Source of the DNA: Desulfobacteraceae bacterium
Lineage (GTDB): Bacteria > Desulfobacterota > Desulfobacteria > Desulfobacterales > Desulfobacteraceae
Length of the DNA stretch: 11,104 bases
Reading direction: 5' to 3'
Assembly: GCA_022712835.1 (NCBI GenBank)
Contig: JAFLJU010000329.1
Location: forward strand, 1 to 11,104
Below are positions 1 through 7,673 of this stretch, piece by piece. The notes beneath the pieces were generated by a model. It did not search any database. It was not told the origin of the DNA and saw nothing but the letters and a program-made list of their open reading frames with translations. The number at the start of each line of letters is the position of its first letter. The first letter of the stretch is position 1. Made by a program: the position numbers and the translations under genes.

Positions 1-1049
1 GGCTTTTTAGGATGAACACCGGCCGTTACCACTACGGGTTTTTCCATATCCATGGCTTCGGCTGCATTGACAACAATATTTTTTACCACCTCTTTCATCT
101 GGCCCTGATCGGCTTCCATCACCGGCGGAAGATCCGCGACAATCAACTCATATTCGATCCCCTCGGACTCCGCAATGGAGGCCAGGGTTTCTTTTAAAAG
201 GCCATGGGTATCAATGTGGGATTTAATGCGAATCCCGCCCTTGGAGAAAACAATAAACTTTGCGGCCAGCTCCTTTGCCTGGAGAACCGACGCTTCTGCA
301 TCGGAAAGATACTCCATTTGCTGATCAGGAGAAGCCATCATCTGGGCCAGGTTGATATTTCCAAGGGTAATGGACAGGGTATTATTAAAATCATGAGCAA
401 TTCCGCTGGCCAGGGTTCCAATGGCTTCCAATTTTTCAGACCGAACCAGTCTTTTCCGGGCCTGTTTCAACTCATTTTCAGACCGCTTTCTCTCTATGGA
501 GAGGGCAATCTGCTCGGAAACAAAGCTGAGCAGTTCCACATCGGTCCTTGTAAACTGATCGGGGTTGGAATAACTCTGAACCGCCATAACGCCCAAAACC
601 TGCGCCTGAATCATCAGGGGCACCCCCAGCCAGACTTTGGGCAGCCGTCCCTTTACCCGGCCTTGGGCAAACCGTTCCTGCAAGGCTTTTTCATCCAGGA
701 ACAGAGGCGTTTTCCCAAGAATCACATCCCCGGTCAGGGAAGGATTTTCCGTATACCTATGTACCCACTTGGGAACAGACTCATCTTTTTCGTCCACCTG
801 ATAGACATATCGAATGGCATTTTTTGTTTTGTAATAAATGGCAATATAAAAATTGGTCATGTCCAGGAGCGCTGACAGGTGCCGGTGAATAGACCGATAA
901 AACTCCTGTAGGGTCTCGCTGGTATTTTGAGCACTGGCAATTTGAAACAGCGCTTTGTTGACAGCTTCTGCCCGAATTTTTTGGAAAACAGTATTTTCCA
1001 AACGCTTTATATATTGTTCCAGTTCTTCATAACTAGGTTTATCACCCAT
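1..1049 (-). CDS. GAF-domain sensor histidine kinase, C-terminus cut by window edge
   Basis: The reverse strand reads open from ATG at 1049 to the window edge, giving 349 visible residues. No membrane segment is seen, so the protein looks cytoplasmic. Residues about 22-180 resemble a GAF ligand-sensing domain (pattern WLGVPLMIQAQVLGVMAVQS). A linker helix leads into the dimerization/phosphoacceptor domain with the H-box LASGIAHDFNN; His219 is the predicted autophosphorylation site. The ATP-binding domain begins near residue 300, with N-box Asn324 and Asn328 in KNIVVNAAEAM. The G boxes lie beyond the window, so any C-terminal receiver domain cannot be judged. The start is supported by AGGTGG at 1055-1060, five bases upstream. 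It is transcribed divergently from hisS. The signal and partner regulator are unknown. The family call is firm; the function is not. Confidence 0.9.
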   Translation of the reverse strand, partial: MGDKPSYEELEQYIKRLENTVFQKIRAEAVNKALFQIASAQNTSETLQEFYRSIHRHLSALLDMTNFYIAIYYKTKNAIRYVYQVDEKDESVPKWVHRYTENPSLTGDVILGKTPLFLDEKALQERFAQGRVKGRLPKVWLGVPLMIQAQVLGVMAVQSYSNPDQFTRTDVELLSFVSEQIALSIERKRSENELKQARKRLVRSEKLEAIGTLASGIAHDFNNTLSITLGNINLAQMMASPDQQMEYLSDAEASVLQAKELAAKFIVFSKGGIRIKSHIDTHGLLKETLASIAESEGIEYELIVADLPPVMEADQGQMKEVVKNIVVNAAEAMDMEKPVVVTAGVHPKK

Positions 1050-1182
1050 GGGGACCACCTATATATTGAGGTTTGTGCCCTTTCTTCATACCATGTTTCT
1101 AAAAATAAAAAAATTAGAACCTTAGTTTCATAAATTTTTTCCCAATTACCTAAGATTATTATGGGCCAATCTTGAATACATA

Positions 1183-1212
1183 TTGACCAACACGTTGATT
1201 TTAATCTATATA
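1183..1212 (+). promoter_or_regulatory. Candidate sigma-70 promoter of hisS-aspS
   Basis: TTGACC at 1183-1188 and TATATA at 1207-1212 are 18 bases apart in the AT-rich divergent gap before hisS. Transcription would start near 1219, giving a UTR of about 45 bases. The gap is AT-rich, so chance matches are likely. I could not assign a convincing promoter for the divergent kinase in the same gap. Confidence 0.35.
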
Positions 1213-1264
1213 TATCGTTTATATTCATTTTTGGTGATAATTTTTAAAGATAAAGATAACTACA

Positions 1265-2521
1265 ATGCAGACCATACGAGGGTTTAGAGATATACTGCCC
1301 GAGCACATATCCTTGTGGCAGAAAGTTGAGCGAGAGGCATTTTCCCTGTTTGAATCCTTTGGATTCAAAGAAATCAGGATCCCTGTTCTGGAAAAAACAG
1401 ATCTGTTTGCCAGGAGCATCGGAGAAACCACCGACATTGTCGAAAAAGAGATGTATACCTTTTCCGACAGAAACAAGGATCTGCTGACCCTGAGGCCCGA
1501 GGCCACCGCATCCATTTGCCGGGCCTATATCCAGCATAAGCTGTACGCAACAGATCCGGTGAGAAAATTTTACATGACCGGCCCCATGTTCCGGCGGGAA
1601 AGACCCCAGAAGGGGAGGTACCGACAATTCTACCAGATTGATGCCGAGGTGTTCGGCGTTGAATCCGCCTACATTGACGTTGAGCTGATTTTTTTACTCA
1701 ACGAGCTGTTCAAGCGCTTGGGGCTTACGGGACTTACCGCCCATGTCAACAGCCTGGGATGCCCTGAATGCCGGCCTTCTTTTCAAAAAGCATTGCTGGA
1801 TTTTCTAGGGGAACGAAAAGAAGCCCTGTGCGAAAACTGCGCCCGGCGAATCAAAAAAAACCCGTTACGGATTCTTGACTGCAAGATGGCAAGCTGCCAG
1901 GAAGCATTAGAGGGAGCACCCGCAACCATTGATCATCTATGCCCTGCCTGTGATGATCATTTTACCATTGTCCGGACAGCGCTTACGCGACAGGGAGTTG
2001 AGTTTAAGGTGGACAAATCCCTGGTCCGGGGGCTGGATTATTATACCCGGACAGCCTGGGAAATCAAGACCACCACCCTGGGAGCCCAGAGTGCGGTTGC
2101 AGGCGGCGGAAGATATGACGGTCTGGTCCAAGAACTGGGAGGACCTGCCACCCCTGCCATCGGCTTTGCCATCGGGTTTGATCGTTTGGTGGAAGTCATG
2201 GCACAACTGGAACCTAATTGCCCGGAGCCCCCCCTGGACCTATTCATTGTTGCCCTGGGGGAAGCCGCCCTGGCAAAGGCCTATCACTGGTCCTGTGACC
2301 TGAATCTGGCCGGGTTCAGAACCGATGTTGATTTTCGGGGGAAAAGTCTGAAAAGTCTTATGAAAAGGGCAAACAAGCTTAATGCCACCCATGTGCTCAT
2401 AGCAGGTGACAATGAATTGGCTGAAAACCAACTGATTTTAAGAAATATGAATACAAAAGAACAGACCTTCATCGCCATTGAAAAGCTGATACCGGACCTG
2501 ATCGCCATTTTAAAAAAATGA
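1265..2521 (+). CDS. hisS: Histidyl-tRNA synthetase
   Basis: Class II aminoacyl-tRNA synthetase that attaches histidine to tRNA-His in the cytoplasm. The 418-residue length is normal for bacterial HisRS. The N-terminus IRGFRDILP is typical. Motif 2 is MFRRERPQKGRYRQF (108-122). The HisA signature LVRGLDYYTRTAWE is at 253-266, AVAGGGRYDGL at 277-287, and motif 3 IGFAIGFDRL at 299-308. The C-terminal anticodon-binding domain covers about 325-418. The region between motif 2 and the HisA signature holds Cys166/169, 189/192, 206/211 and 226/229, three CxxC pairs plus a wider pair, which could form a metal site that E. coli HisRS lacks. There is no clear Shine-Dalgarno before ATG 1265 (upstream AAAGATAAAGATAACTACA), but homology to the family N-terminus fixes the start. 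aspS follows 36 bases downstream on the same strand. Confidence 0.97.
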   Translation: MQTIRGFRDILPEHISLWQKVEREAFSLFESFGFKEIRIPVLEKTDLFARSIGETTDIVEKEMYTFSDRNKDLLTLRPEATASICRAYIQHKLYATDPVRKFYMTGPMFRRERPQKGRYRQFYQIDAEVFGVESAYIDVELIFLLNELFKRLGLTGLTAHVNSLGCPECRPSFQKALLDFLGERKEALCENCARRIKKNPLRILDCKMASCQEALEGAPATIDHLCPACDDHFTIVRTALTRQGVEFKVDKSLVRGLDYYTRTAWEIKTTTLGAQSAVAGGGRYDGLVQELGGPATPAIGFAIGFDRLVEVMAQLEPNCPEPPLDLFIVALGEAALAKAYHWSCDLNLAGFRTDVDFRGKSLKSLMKRANKLNATHVLIAGDNELAENQLILRNMNTKEQTFIAIEKLIPDLIAILKK

Positions 2522-2544
2522 TTGTTTTATAAAAATAATAGGAT

Positions 2545-2550
2545 TAAGGA
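2545..2550 (+). promoter_or_regulatory. Ribosome binding site selecting the GTG start of aspS
   Basis: TAAGGA lies seven bases before GTG 2558. It favours this start over the upstream in-frame TTG at 2522, which directly follows the hisS stop, and over ATG 2579, which has no comparable site. Confidence 0.65.
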
Positions 2551-2557
2551 AACAAAC

Positions 2558-4345
2558 GTGACTGATTTACTTGGAAAAATGAAAAGAACACATACCTGTT
2601 CCCAGCTAAGGGATACCGATATCGATAGGCAAGTAGTATTAATGGGATGGGTACAACACCGCCGGGATCATGGCGGGGTTGTTTTTGTTGATTTACGGGA
2701 CAAGGACGGCGTTACCCAGATCGTTTTCAACCCGGTGATTTCGGAAAGCGTCCATGAAAAAGCCCAGGAGATAAGGAGCGAATATGTCCTGGGTATCAAA
2801 GGGAAAGTGTCTGCCCGACCAGGAGATATGCGCAACTCCCAGATGGAGACCGGCGCCATTGAAATCCTTGTGGAGGAACTCAAAATTTTTTCCCGGGCCA
2901 AGACCCCTGCCTTCCAAATTGATGAACGGGTGGAAACCTCTGAAACCCTGCGCCTTCAATACCGGTATCTGGATCTGCGGCGCCCCAAGCTCAAAAAAAA
3001 TATCCTGGATCGACACACGGCCACCAAGGCCATCAGAAACTATATGGACAACCAGGGATTCATAGATATCGAAACCCCCGTTCTGACCAAGAGCACCCCG
3101 GAAGGCGCCAGGGATTATCTGGTTCCCTCCCGGGTCAACCAGGGGGAATTTTATGCCCTGCCCCAGTCTCCCCAGTTGTTTAAACAGCTGCTGATGATCG
3201 CAGGGTTTGACCGGTACTACCAGATTGTTAAATGCTTCAGGGATGAAGATCTGCGGGCAGATCGCCAGCCGGAATTCACCCAGATCGATATGGAGCTCTC
3301 CTTTGTGGATGAACATGAAATCATGAAAATTGCCGAAGGATTGATCCAAAAGATTTTTAAGGATGTTTTGGGAATGGACCTTGCGCCGACCTTTCCCCAG
3401 ATCACCTATGACGAGGCCATGGATCGATTCGGCCTGGACCGGCCCGACTTAAGATTTGGCCTGGAACTGTGTAATGTATCGGACATTGTAAAGGATGCCG
3501 GATTTAAGGTATTTGCCAATGTGGTAAAGAACGGCGGACTTGTCAAAGCCATAAACGCCAAGGGGTGTGCAAGCTTCAGCCGGAAACAGATCGATGAACT
3601 CACCGAATTTGTTGCCGTATACAGGGCCAAGGGGCTTGCCTGGATCAAAATAAAAGAAGATGAATGGCAGTCTCCCATTGCCAAATTTTTCACCGATGAG
3701 GAAAAAGATGCCCTTAAACAACGCCTGAACCTTGAAGTTGGGGATATTGTCTTTTTTGTGGCAGATCAGCCCAAGATCACCAATGAGGCCCTGGGACAGT
3801 TGAGAAATGAATTGGGACGCCGCCAGGGGCTGGTCTCCGATGACGTGTTTGAATTTACCTGGGTGACCGAATTTCCCATGTTTGATTACGACGAAACAGA
3901 AAAACGGTACCATTCCCTCCATCATCCCTTTACCGCCCCCCTTGAAGCGGATATTGACAAGCTTTCAACTGCCCCCCTTGAGATGAAATCCCGGGCCTAT
4001 GACCTGGTCTTAAACGGGATCGAAATCGGTGGCGGCAGTATTCGTATCCATGACACAGATCTCCAGGAACGCGTCCTGGGTTGCCTGGGCATCGATGAAA
4101 CAGAAGCCCAGGAAAAATTCGGATTTCTCCTGGAAGCACTGGCTTCGGGTGCTCCCCCCCATGGTGGACTTGCCTTTGGGTTGGATCGGTTGATGATGAT
4201 CCTGTGCAAGGAAGATTCCATCCGAAGCGTTATTGCATTCCCGAAAACCCAGAAAGCCACCTGCCTTCTGACCAGTGCCCCTTCCAAAGCAGCTCCGGCC
4301 CAGCTTCAGGAACTGGCGATAAAGGTAACCAAAATAGAAGAGTAG
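2558..4345 (+). CDS. aspS: Aspartyl-tRNA synthetase, bacterial type, probably non-discriminating
   Basis: Class II synthetase that charges tRNA-Asp, and possibly also tRNA-Asn. From GTG 2558 the protein has 595 residues, normal for the bacterial form, which carries a GAD insertion domain. In this numbering the order is: OB-fold anticodon domain (about 8-115), TPEGARDYLVPSR (180-192), LPQSPQLFKQLL (201-212), motif 2 FRDEDLRADRQPEFTQID (227-244), GAD insertion (about 275-410), GGGSIRIH (491-498) and motif 3 GLAFGLDRL (537-545). In the anticodon domain the stretch HRRDHGG has His38, equal to His31 when counted from the alternative ATG at 2579. Non-discriminating AspRS has His at this place, whereas E. 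coli has Leu. The ATG at 2579 is a possible start giving 588 residues that matches typical N-termini (MKRTHTC), but it lacks a good ribosome binding site. It is co-directional with hisS and followed by a terminator. Confidence 0.97.
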   Translation: MTDLLGKMKRTHTCSQLRDTDIDRQVVLMGWVQHRRDHGGVVFVDLRDKDGVTQIVFNPVISESVHEKAQEIRSEYVLGIKGKVSARPGDMRNSQMETGAIEILVEELKIFSRAKTPAFQIDERVETSETLRLQYRYLDLRRPKLKKNILDRHTATKAIRNYMDNQGFIDIETPVLTKSTPEGARDYLVPSRVNQGEFYALPQSPQLFKQLLMIAGFDRYYQIVKCFRDEDLRADRQPEFTQIDMELSFVDEHEIMKIAEGLIQKIFKDVLGMDLAPTFPQITYDEAMDRFGLDRPDLRFGLELCNVSDIVKDAGFKVFANVVKNGGLVKAINAKGCASFSRKQIDELTEFVAVYRAKGLAWIKIKEDEWQSPIAKFFTDEEKDALKQRLNLEVGDIVFFVADQPKITNEALGQLRNELGRRQGLVSDDVFEFTWVTEFPMFDYDETEKRYHSLHHPFTAPLEADIDKLSTAPLEMKSRAYDLVLNGIEIGGGSIRIHDTDLQERVLGCLGIDETEAQEKFGFLLEALASGAPPHGGLAFGLDRLMMILCKEDSIRSVIAFPKTQKATCLLTSAPSKAAPAQLQELAIKVTKIEE

Positions 4346-4371
4346 ACCCTAAGGATTTAAAAAGCAGACAA

Positions 4372-4416
4372 AAAAACAAAGATCCGGTCTTGGATAAAGA
4401 CCGGATCTTTGTTTTT
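4372..4416. terminator. Strong bidirectional intrinsic terminator between aspS and minE
   Basis: A perfect 20-bp inverted repeat (arms 4372-4391 and 4397-4416) has a five-base loop GGATA. The GC-rich core is GATCCGGTCTT. The outer ends are an A run on the left and a T run on the right, so a U tract follows the stem on either strand. It lies 26 bases past the aspS stop and can also end the converging minCDE transcript. Confidence 0.9.
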
Positions 4417-4422
4417 AAATTT

Positions 4423-4444
4423 CCGCGCTATCGCGCGGGCTTTT
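4423..4444 (+). terminator. Second, shorter terminator-like hairpin
   Basis: CCGCGC (4423-4428), loop TATC, GCGCGG (4433-4438), then GCTTTT. It is a compact GC stem just after the main terminator on the plus strand and may act as a backup. The T run has only four bases and is separated from the stem by two bases. Confidence 0.45.
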
Positions 4445-4489
4445 AGCATTTAGGTATTAGCTAACGGCTAAATGCTAACGGCTAAATGC
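4443..4489. repeat. 14-bp tandem repeat with overlapping inverted repeat
   Basis: GCTAACGGCTAAAT occurs twice head to tail (4460-4473 and 4474-4487) and is followed by the first bases of a third unit. The same DNA holds an 11-bp inverted repeat: TTAGCATTTAG at 4443-4453 against CTAAATGCTAA at 4468-4478. It also holds the palindrome TTAGCTAA at 4457-4464. It lies just past the minE stop, between that gene and the terminator hairpins. No function is evident. Confidence 0.75.
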
Positions 4490-4502
4490 AAATTCTTGAA
4501 AG

Positions 4503-4772
4503 CTATGCCCGCTTTCTTCTCACATGGAGGATGGGGGTGTTAAAGACCAGGGCGGAAACATCATCATCCCGTTTGACCTTTAACTCCAGACCCTCTCTGT
4601 CAATTTCAAAATATTTTGAAATCACATCCACAATATCGTTTTGAAGATCAATCAAGGTGGTGTCATTGACCTCAAGTTTGTCATAGATCAAAGAGAATTG
4701 AAGCCTTTTCTTGGCTTCATCTTTGCTTTTATTTTTCTGACCGGTAAAGCGTTTTAATAATCCTGATAGCAT
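4503..4772 (-). CDS. minE: Cell division topological specificity factor MinE
   Basis: MinE stimulates the MinD ATPase and drives pole-to-pole oscillation of MinCD, leaving midcell free for FtsZ. The 89-residue length matches the family. The N-terminus MLSGLLKRFTGQK is amphipathic and fits the membrane-targeting segment. The region around KKRLQFSLIYDKLEVND (22-38) corresponds to the MinD-contact helix or strand. The C-terminal topological domain contains LIDLQNDIVDVISKYFEID and ends with the usual strand SALVFNTPI. ATG 4772 has AAGGAG six bases upstream. It is the last gene of minC-minD-minE, ten bases past minD, which points to one transcript. Downstream lie a short tandem repeat and shared terminator hairpins. 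Confidence 0.93.
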   Translation of the reverse strand: MLSGLLKRFTGQKNKSKDEAKKRLQFSLIYDKLEVNDTTLIDLQNDIVDVISKYFEIDREGLELKVKRDDDVSALVFNTPILHVRRKRA

Positions 4773-4782
4773 TCAATTCTCC

Positions 4783-5583
4783 TTATTGGCTTAACCCGAA
4801 TGTTTTGCTGATTTTGCTCCACATATTTGATTTATCGGTGGGAACTACAAAGGGCACATCTTCTTCGCCATTGAGACGGCGAGCAATCCGTCTGAAGGCC
4901 TGACCCGCCTTTGAGTCATTCTGGAGCACCAGAGGGGTTCCGGTATTGGAAGAGATCAACACTTTATCGTCCATGGGAACAAGGCCTGCAAGCTCAATGG
5001 CAAGCACATCCATGACATCTTCATGGCTTAGCATCTCCCCACGTCTCACCCGGGCGGGCTCAATTCGGTTGACAATCAGCTTGGGCGTGAGCGATCGGGA
5101 ATATAAAATCCCGATGACCCGGTCGGCATCTCTGACGGCAGAAACATCCGGGGTACAGACCACCAGGGCTTCATTGGCACCCACAATGGAATTTTCAAAT
5201 CCCCGTTCGATGCCGGCGGGAGAATCCATGATCACATAATCAAATTGTTTACGCAACTCCTTTGCCACCCGCTCAACCCCGGCAGTGGTCAGGACATCTT
5301 TGTTATCGCTCTGGGAGGCGGGGATGAGAAAAAGATTGTCAATTCTTCTGTCCCGGATAATGGCCTGTTCGACTTTACACCGTCCCAACACCACATCCAC
5401 AATATTGAACACAATCCGATTTTCCAGGCCCATCACAACATCAAGATTTCTCAAGCCGATATCCATATCAACAATGGCCACACGATTTCCTTCAAGGGCA
5501 AGTGCAGCACCAATGGACGAAGTGGCGGTTGTTTTACCAACCCCTCCTTTTCCCGATGTCACGACAATAATTTTACCTTCCAA
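4783..5583 (-). CDS. minD: Septum site-determining ATPase MinD
   Basis: Membrane-associated ATPase that recruits MinC to the inner membrane and is released by MinE. From TTG 5583 the protein has 266 residues. The deviant Walker A motif of the ParA/MinD family, TSGKGGVGKTT, has signature Lys12 and catalytic Lys17. The switch I region follows as VDMDIGLRNLD, then Walker B-like YVIMDSPAGIE. The C-terminus WSKISKTFGLSQ can form the amphipathic membrane-targeting helix. Two TTG starts compete: 5595 has no ribosome binding site, while 5583 has GAGGTG four bases upstream and yields the usual MinD N-terminus EGKIIVVTSGKGG, so I chose 5583. It lies 27 bases after minC. Confidence 0.95.
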   Translation of the reverse strand: MEGKIIVVTSGKGGVGKTTATSSIGAALALEGNRVAIVDMDIGLRNLDVVMGLENRIVFNIVDVVLGRCKVEQAIIRDRRIDNLFLIPASQSDNKDVLTTAGVERVAKELRKQFDYVIMDSPAGIERGFENSIVGANEALVVCTPDVSAVRDADRVIGILYSRSLTPKLIVNRIEPARVRRGEMLSHEDVMDVLAIELAGLVPMDDKVLISSNTGTPLVLQNDSKAGQAFRRIARRLNGEEDVPFVVPTDKSNMWSKISKTFGLSQ

Positions 5584-5587
5584 TTCA

Positions 5588-5593
5588 CACCTC
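5588..5593 (-). promoter_or_regulatory. Ribosome binding site of minD
   Basis: GAGGTG on the minus strand sits four bases before TTG 5583. It overlaps the competing upstream TTG at 5595-5593, which argues that the downstream TTG is the real start. Confidence 0.6.
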
Positions 5594-5610
5594 AATTTAA
5601 ATTTATTTGT

Positions 5611-6300
5611 TTAAATGGCTTCCGGCCAGGGCATTTGCCGGAACGGGCTTGCCTTCATATAGTCTTGTACAATGATTTTATTGTTTTTCACCGAGGCAAA
5701 CTCCGGGATGTTACCGACCTTGTTTTCACTACCCAACGCTGAAATGGAACCAATTTTTATATGGCTGGGATTAAGCCCCAGGGCAAAAACCATGACATCT
5801 TCCCTATCTGGGAAACCTGCATGCACCTTGCCGGAAAGCTTACCCAGCACAATCACGTCTCCACCGGCAGTAAGTTCAGCCCCCGGATTCACATCCCCGG
5901 TAATGACCAGGTGTTTTTTTGCATTAATTTTTTGTCCGGACCGAACCCGCCCCCGGAGCATCAGCACATCACTGCGATGTTGATTCCACCCCTTTGACAA
6001 ATCTCTTTGCCGTATTCTTTCCGTGGGAACGGATCGTTTTATGGGAGAATCTGAGATGAGGCCCAGTTCAAAAGTTTCTCTTAAATAGGTTTTTATCCGC
6101 TGGATCAGCTCTTCCTGTCCTTTGGCATCCCCGGTATCCAATACCAGATCTGCATTGACTGCCAGGTGCTTCAATTTTTTGAGCAGTTTGTCAATTTCTG
6201 AAATCAGAACCTCTTCAGAATAGGAGGTATCCAGGGTAATCCAGAAACCTTTGCCCACCCCTTTTAATTTCACCGGCACCGTTGTGTCGAAGTTAATCAT
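5611..6300 (-). CDS. minC: Septum site-determining protein MinC
   Basis: FtsZ-assembly inhibitor that works with MinD to block polar septa. The 229-residue length is usual. The N-terminal domain (about 1-110, including VPVKLKGVGKGFWITLD) is the FtsZ-binding part. A short linker leads to the C-terminal beta-helix domain (about 125-210) with the family pattern LRGRVRSGQKI, ITGDVNPGAEL, GGDVIVLGKLSGKVHAGFP and FALGLNPSHIKIG, which dimerizes and binds MinD. An in-frame stop lies four codons upstream of ATG 6300, so this is the earliest ATG. The ribosome binding site is weak (upstream AAGATATTCCC). It is the first gene of the operon, with a strong promoter about 50 bases upstream. Confidence 0.95.
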   Translation of the reverse strand: MINFDTTVPVKLKGVGKGFWITLDTSYSEEVLISEIDKLLKKLKHLAVNADLVLDTGDAKGQEELIQRIKTYLRETFELGLISDSPIKRSVPTERIRQRDLSKGWNQHRSDVLMLRGRVRSGQKINAKKHLVITGDVNPGAELTAGGDVIVLGKLSGKVHAGFPDREDVMVFALGLNPSHIKIGSISALGSENKVGNIPEFASVKNNKIIVQDYMKASPFRQMPWPEAI

Positions 6301-6350
6301 GGGAATATCTTAAAAAATTGTTTGTTTATTATTACAAGAATCATCAGGGA

Positions 6351-6379
6351 GTTATAAAAAATTGGAGAAACAGTGTCAA
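6351..6379 (-). promoter_or_regulatory. Near-consensus sigma-70 promoter of minCDE
   Basis: On the minus strand TTGACA (6379-6374), a 17-base spacer, then TATAAC (6356-6351). Only one base of twelve departs from consensus and the spacing is ideal. Predicted start is near 6344, about 44 bases before minC. Confidence 0.8.
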
Positions 6380-6390
6380 GGATTGAATCT

Positions 6391-6406
6391 TTTGCCCGGG
6401 GGCAAA
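6391..6406. repeat. GC-rich palindrome upstream of the min promoter
   Basis: TTTGCCC, GG, GGGCAAA: a perfect 7-bp inverted repeat with a two-base centre, 12 bases upstream of the minCDE -35 box and 39 bases past the hybrid kinase stop. It could be an operator or a 3' hairpin of the kinase mRNA. No T run follows on the minus strand, so I do not call a terminator. Confidence 0.45.
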
Positions 6407-6444
6407 GCGCAACCCCGCCTGCAATACTGAAACAAAAAAAAGGA

Positions 6445-7590
6445 CTATAATTCAAGGACCTCACGTATCTTATGGGAAAAATCGATTACGGAATAGGGTT
6501 TTAAAATATATCCCTTGCAGCCTTTCTTGAGCATTTCCTGGGCTTTTTCATCAATGGAATACCCGGTTGAAAGCAGCACCTTAATATCGGGGTTTTGCTT
6601 TTGCAATTCCAAAAACGTCTCGAGCCCGTTCATTTCAGGCATGATCATATCTAAGATGACCAGATTTATTTCATCTTTTTTCTCTGCATAAATCTCCAGG
6701 GCCTTTTTACCGGATTCCGCTGTAATCACGCTATATCCCAATGCCTTACAGATTTCTCTTCCCACGGTGAGAATCCGCTGCTCATCATCCACCAGCAGAA
6801 CAAACTCATTTCCCATCACCAATTTTTCGTCCGCAGATGGCATGTCCGCATTTTCAAGGGGGGTGGTCAGGGGAAGGAGGATAGAAAAAGCAGACCCCAC
6901 ATCGGCTGAACTCCATACATCAATCACCCCATTGTGATTTCGAACAATTTCCCTCGCAAAGGTAAGACCCAATCCCTTCTTCTCTGGATAGTTTTGGTGA
7001 TTTGCCGAATAAAAGGGTTTAAAAACTTTTTCCAGGGTCTCGGAATCCATTCCGATTCCTGTATCGGTTACGGTTATTTTGACAAAAAAACCGGTCTCCA
7101 ACCCATAGGCCTCGGCCGTTCCATTTAAAATAGCCGCGGCTTCCGTGGCCACGGAAAGCTTCCCCCCATTGGGCATGGCCAGAAGGGCATTGTCCACAAT
7201 GGCATGAATTACCTGGTCAATTTTATCAGGGTCCGCATTAATCACCAAGGTTTTGGTATCCAGATTCACATCCAGCACCACTTTTCTCCCTTTGAGGTTA
7301 AGGTTTTCCATTGTCTTTCGAACCAGACGGTTCACATCAATGGAGCTTGTATAATAGGCATCCACCTTGGCAAACCCCAGCAGCTGATTGGCAATTTCCG
7401 AACCCTTATCAATACAGTCAATAATTTCAGTGACGTGCCCGTAAAGCGGATCAGAAGGTTTGATGTTGTTCATCATCAATGAGGCATGGCCTTTTATGGC
7501 CGACAAAAGGTTGTTAAAATCATGGGCGATCCCACCTGCTAAGGCCTCCACCGCATCTGGTGACTCATTTTTTAATTGTATATATTCCAT
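6445..7590 (-). CDS. Sensorless hybrid histidine kinase with C-terminal receiver domain
   Basis: The 381-residue protein starts almost directly at the H-box. Residues 15-27 are EALAGGIAHDFNN, with His23 the predicted autophosphorylation site. The ATP-binding domain follows with N-box Asn134, DTGIG (176-180) and GLGL (206-209). A receiver domain runs from about 262 to 381 with acidic Asp268/Asp269, phosphoacceptor Asp314 (LVILDMIMPEMNG), Ser341 and Lys364 (ILKP), all residues needed for phosphotransfer. There is no PAS, GAF or membrane segment, so it needs outside input or acts as a phosphorelay partner. The start is supported by AAGGT seven bases upstream; an in-frame TAG two codons before ATG excludes an N-terminal extension. 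It follows a NarL-type regulator on the same strand after 135 bases. Confidence 0.92.
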   Translation of the reverse strand: MEYIQLKNESPDAVEALAGGIAHDFNNLLSAIKGHASLMMNNIKPSDPLYGHVTEIIDCIDKGSEIANQLLGFAKVDAYYTSSIDVNRLVRKTMENLNLKGRKVVLDVNLDTKTLVINADPDKIDQVIHAIVDNALLAMPNGGKLSVATEAAAILNGTAEAYGLETGFFVKITVTDTGIGMDSETLEKVFKPFYSANHQNYPEKKGLGLTFAREIVRNHNGVIDVWSSADVGSAFSILLPLTTPLENADMPSADEKLVMGNEFVLLVDDEQRILTVGREICKALGYSVITAESGKKALEIYAEKKDEINLVILDMIMPEMNGLETFLELQKQNPDIKVLLSTGYSIDEKAQEMLKKGCKGYILKPYSVIDFSHKIREVLEL

Positions 7591-7643
7591 TTGCTATACC
7601 TTAGGTTTCAAAAATTTAAAAACCGTTTATCCATTAACTATTA

Positions 7644-7673
7644 CTTATAGTTCAGGATTGCGTTCTTTTGCAA
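7644..7673 (-). promoter_or_regulatory. Possible promoter of the hybrid kinase
   Basis: Minus strand TTGCAA (7673-7668), an 18-base spacer, TATAAG (7649-7644). A perfect 6-bp inverted repeat AACTAT/ATAGTT (7636-7641 and 7647-7652) covers the -10 box and might be an operator. The evidence is weak, and the kinase may instead be read through from the upstream regulator gene. Confidence 0.3.

Noticed and set aside
204..875. Plus-strand ORF of 223 codons
   Set aside because: It is antisense to the GAF histidine kinase, whose reverse-strand protein has clear domain motifs. The plus-strand product resembles nothing.
1007..1228. Minus-strand ORF of 73 codons with eight Trp codons ahead of the GAF kinase
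   Set aside because: The Trp codons are scattered, there is no terminator or competing hairpin, and it overlaps the kinase start in another frame. The composition follows from AT-rich DNA with TGG words.
2522..2557. TTG start of aspS directly after the hisS stop
   Set aside because: It would add 12 residues not typical of AspRS and has no ribosome binding site; GTG 2558 has TAAGGA at good spacing.
2693..3349. Minus-strand ORF of 218 codons inside aspS
   Set aside because: It is a shadow of aspS, whose motifs are unmistakable in the plus frame. There is no ribosome binding site or family resemblance.
6385..6444. Intrinsic terminator for the regulator-kinase transcript
   Set aside because: A T run (6432-6440 region, minus strand) follows the kinase stop without a preceding stem, and the later GC stems lack a T run, so no proper terminator can be called.
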